NCBI GenBank assembly: GCA_040544425.1
Contig: JBEONO010000061.1
Location: 1-5,144, forward strand
Direction: 5' to 3'
DNA: 5,144 nt
Source of the DNA: Solimicrobium sp040544425
GTDB lineage: Bacteria > Pseudomonadota > Gammaproteobacteria > Burkholderiales > Burkholderiaceae_D
The stretch's first letter is position 1. Each line of letters begins with the position of its first letter. Positions 5,117 through 5,144 of the stretch are shown here, in pieces. The notes below the pieces were generated by a model. The model ran no database searches. It had not been told where the DNA came from and saw nothing but the letters and a program-made list of their open reading frames with translations. A program made the position numbers and the translations under genes.

Positions 5117-5144
5117 CGGCCTCCCAGACCTCCAAGTCAAAGTT

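Overview
The window carries one well-supported module and one accessory stretch. From 1746 to 4966, on the minus strand, lies a complete four-gene ABC importer operon in the order gltI-gltJ-gltK-gltL: periplasmic glutamate/aspartate-binding protein, two inner-membrane permeases and ATPase. Gene order, protein lengths and motifs match the Escherichia coli GltIJKL system. All four genes look intact, and a plausible promoter sits just upstream of gltI.

The left third (1-1745) points the other way and looks like accessory DNA. It holds a GC-rich edge (46 G/C in the first 70 bases) that gives way abruptly to AT-richer DNA, a 93-codon ORF of unknown nature (306-587), a 68-codon ORF with a good ribosome binding site (629-835), a pentapeptide-repeat protein (845-1357), and about 390 bp without a convincing gene before the end of gltL. 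The 68-codon ORF and the pentapeptide ORF are in the same reading frame and are separated only by one TAG and three sense codons. They may be the two halves of one gene broken, or conditionally interrupted, by an amber codon. The short N-terminal part faintly resembles an F-box-like helical motif, so the joined protein could be a eukaryote-like repeat protein, but this is a weak inference.

The importer would work as follows: GltI captures L-glutamate or L-aspartate in the periplasm and delivers it to the GltJ-GltK channel, and a GltL dimer on the cytoplasmic face powers import with ATP. An unusual detail is a 42-bp tract of three tandem 14-bp AT-rich units filling most of the gltK-gltL gap, just where gltL lacks a recognisable Shine-Dalgarno sequence.

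The organism is a Gram-negative proteobacterium (periplasmic binding protein with a signal peptide, glt operon order). The permease and binding-protein sequences suggest a betaproteobacterium of the Burkholderiales type, but base composition looks close to 50% GC by eye, well below free-living members of that order. With accessory repeat proteins beside an amino-acid importer, a host-associated or endosymbiotic lineage is a reasonable guess, not a demonstrated fact. I see no RNA gene, complete mobile element or CRISPR array.
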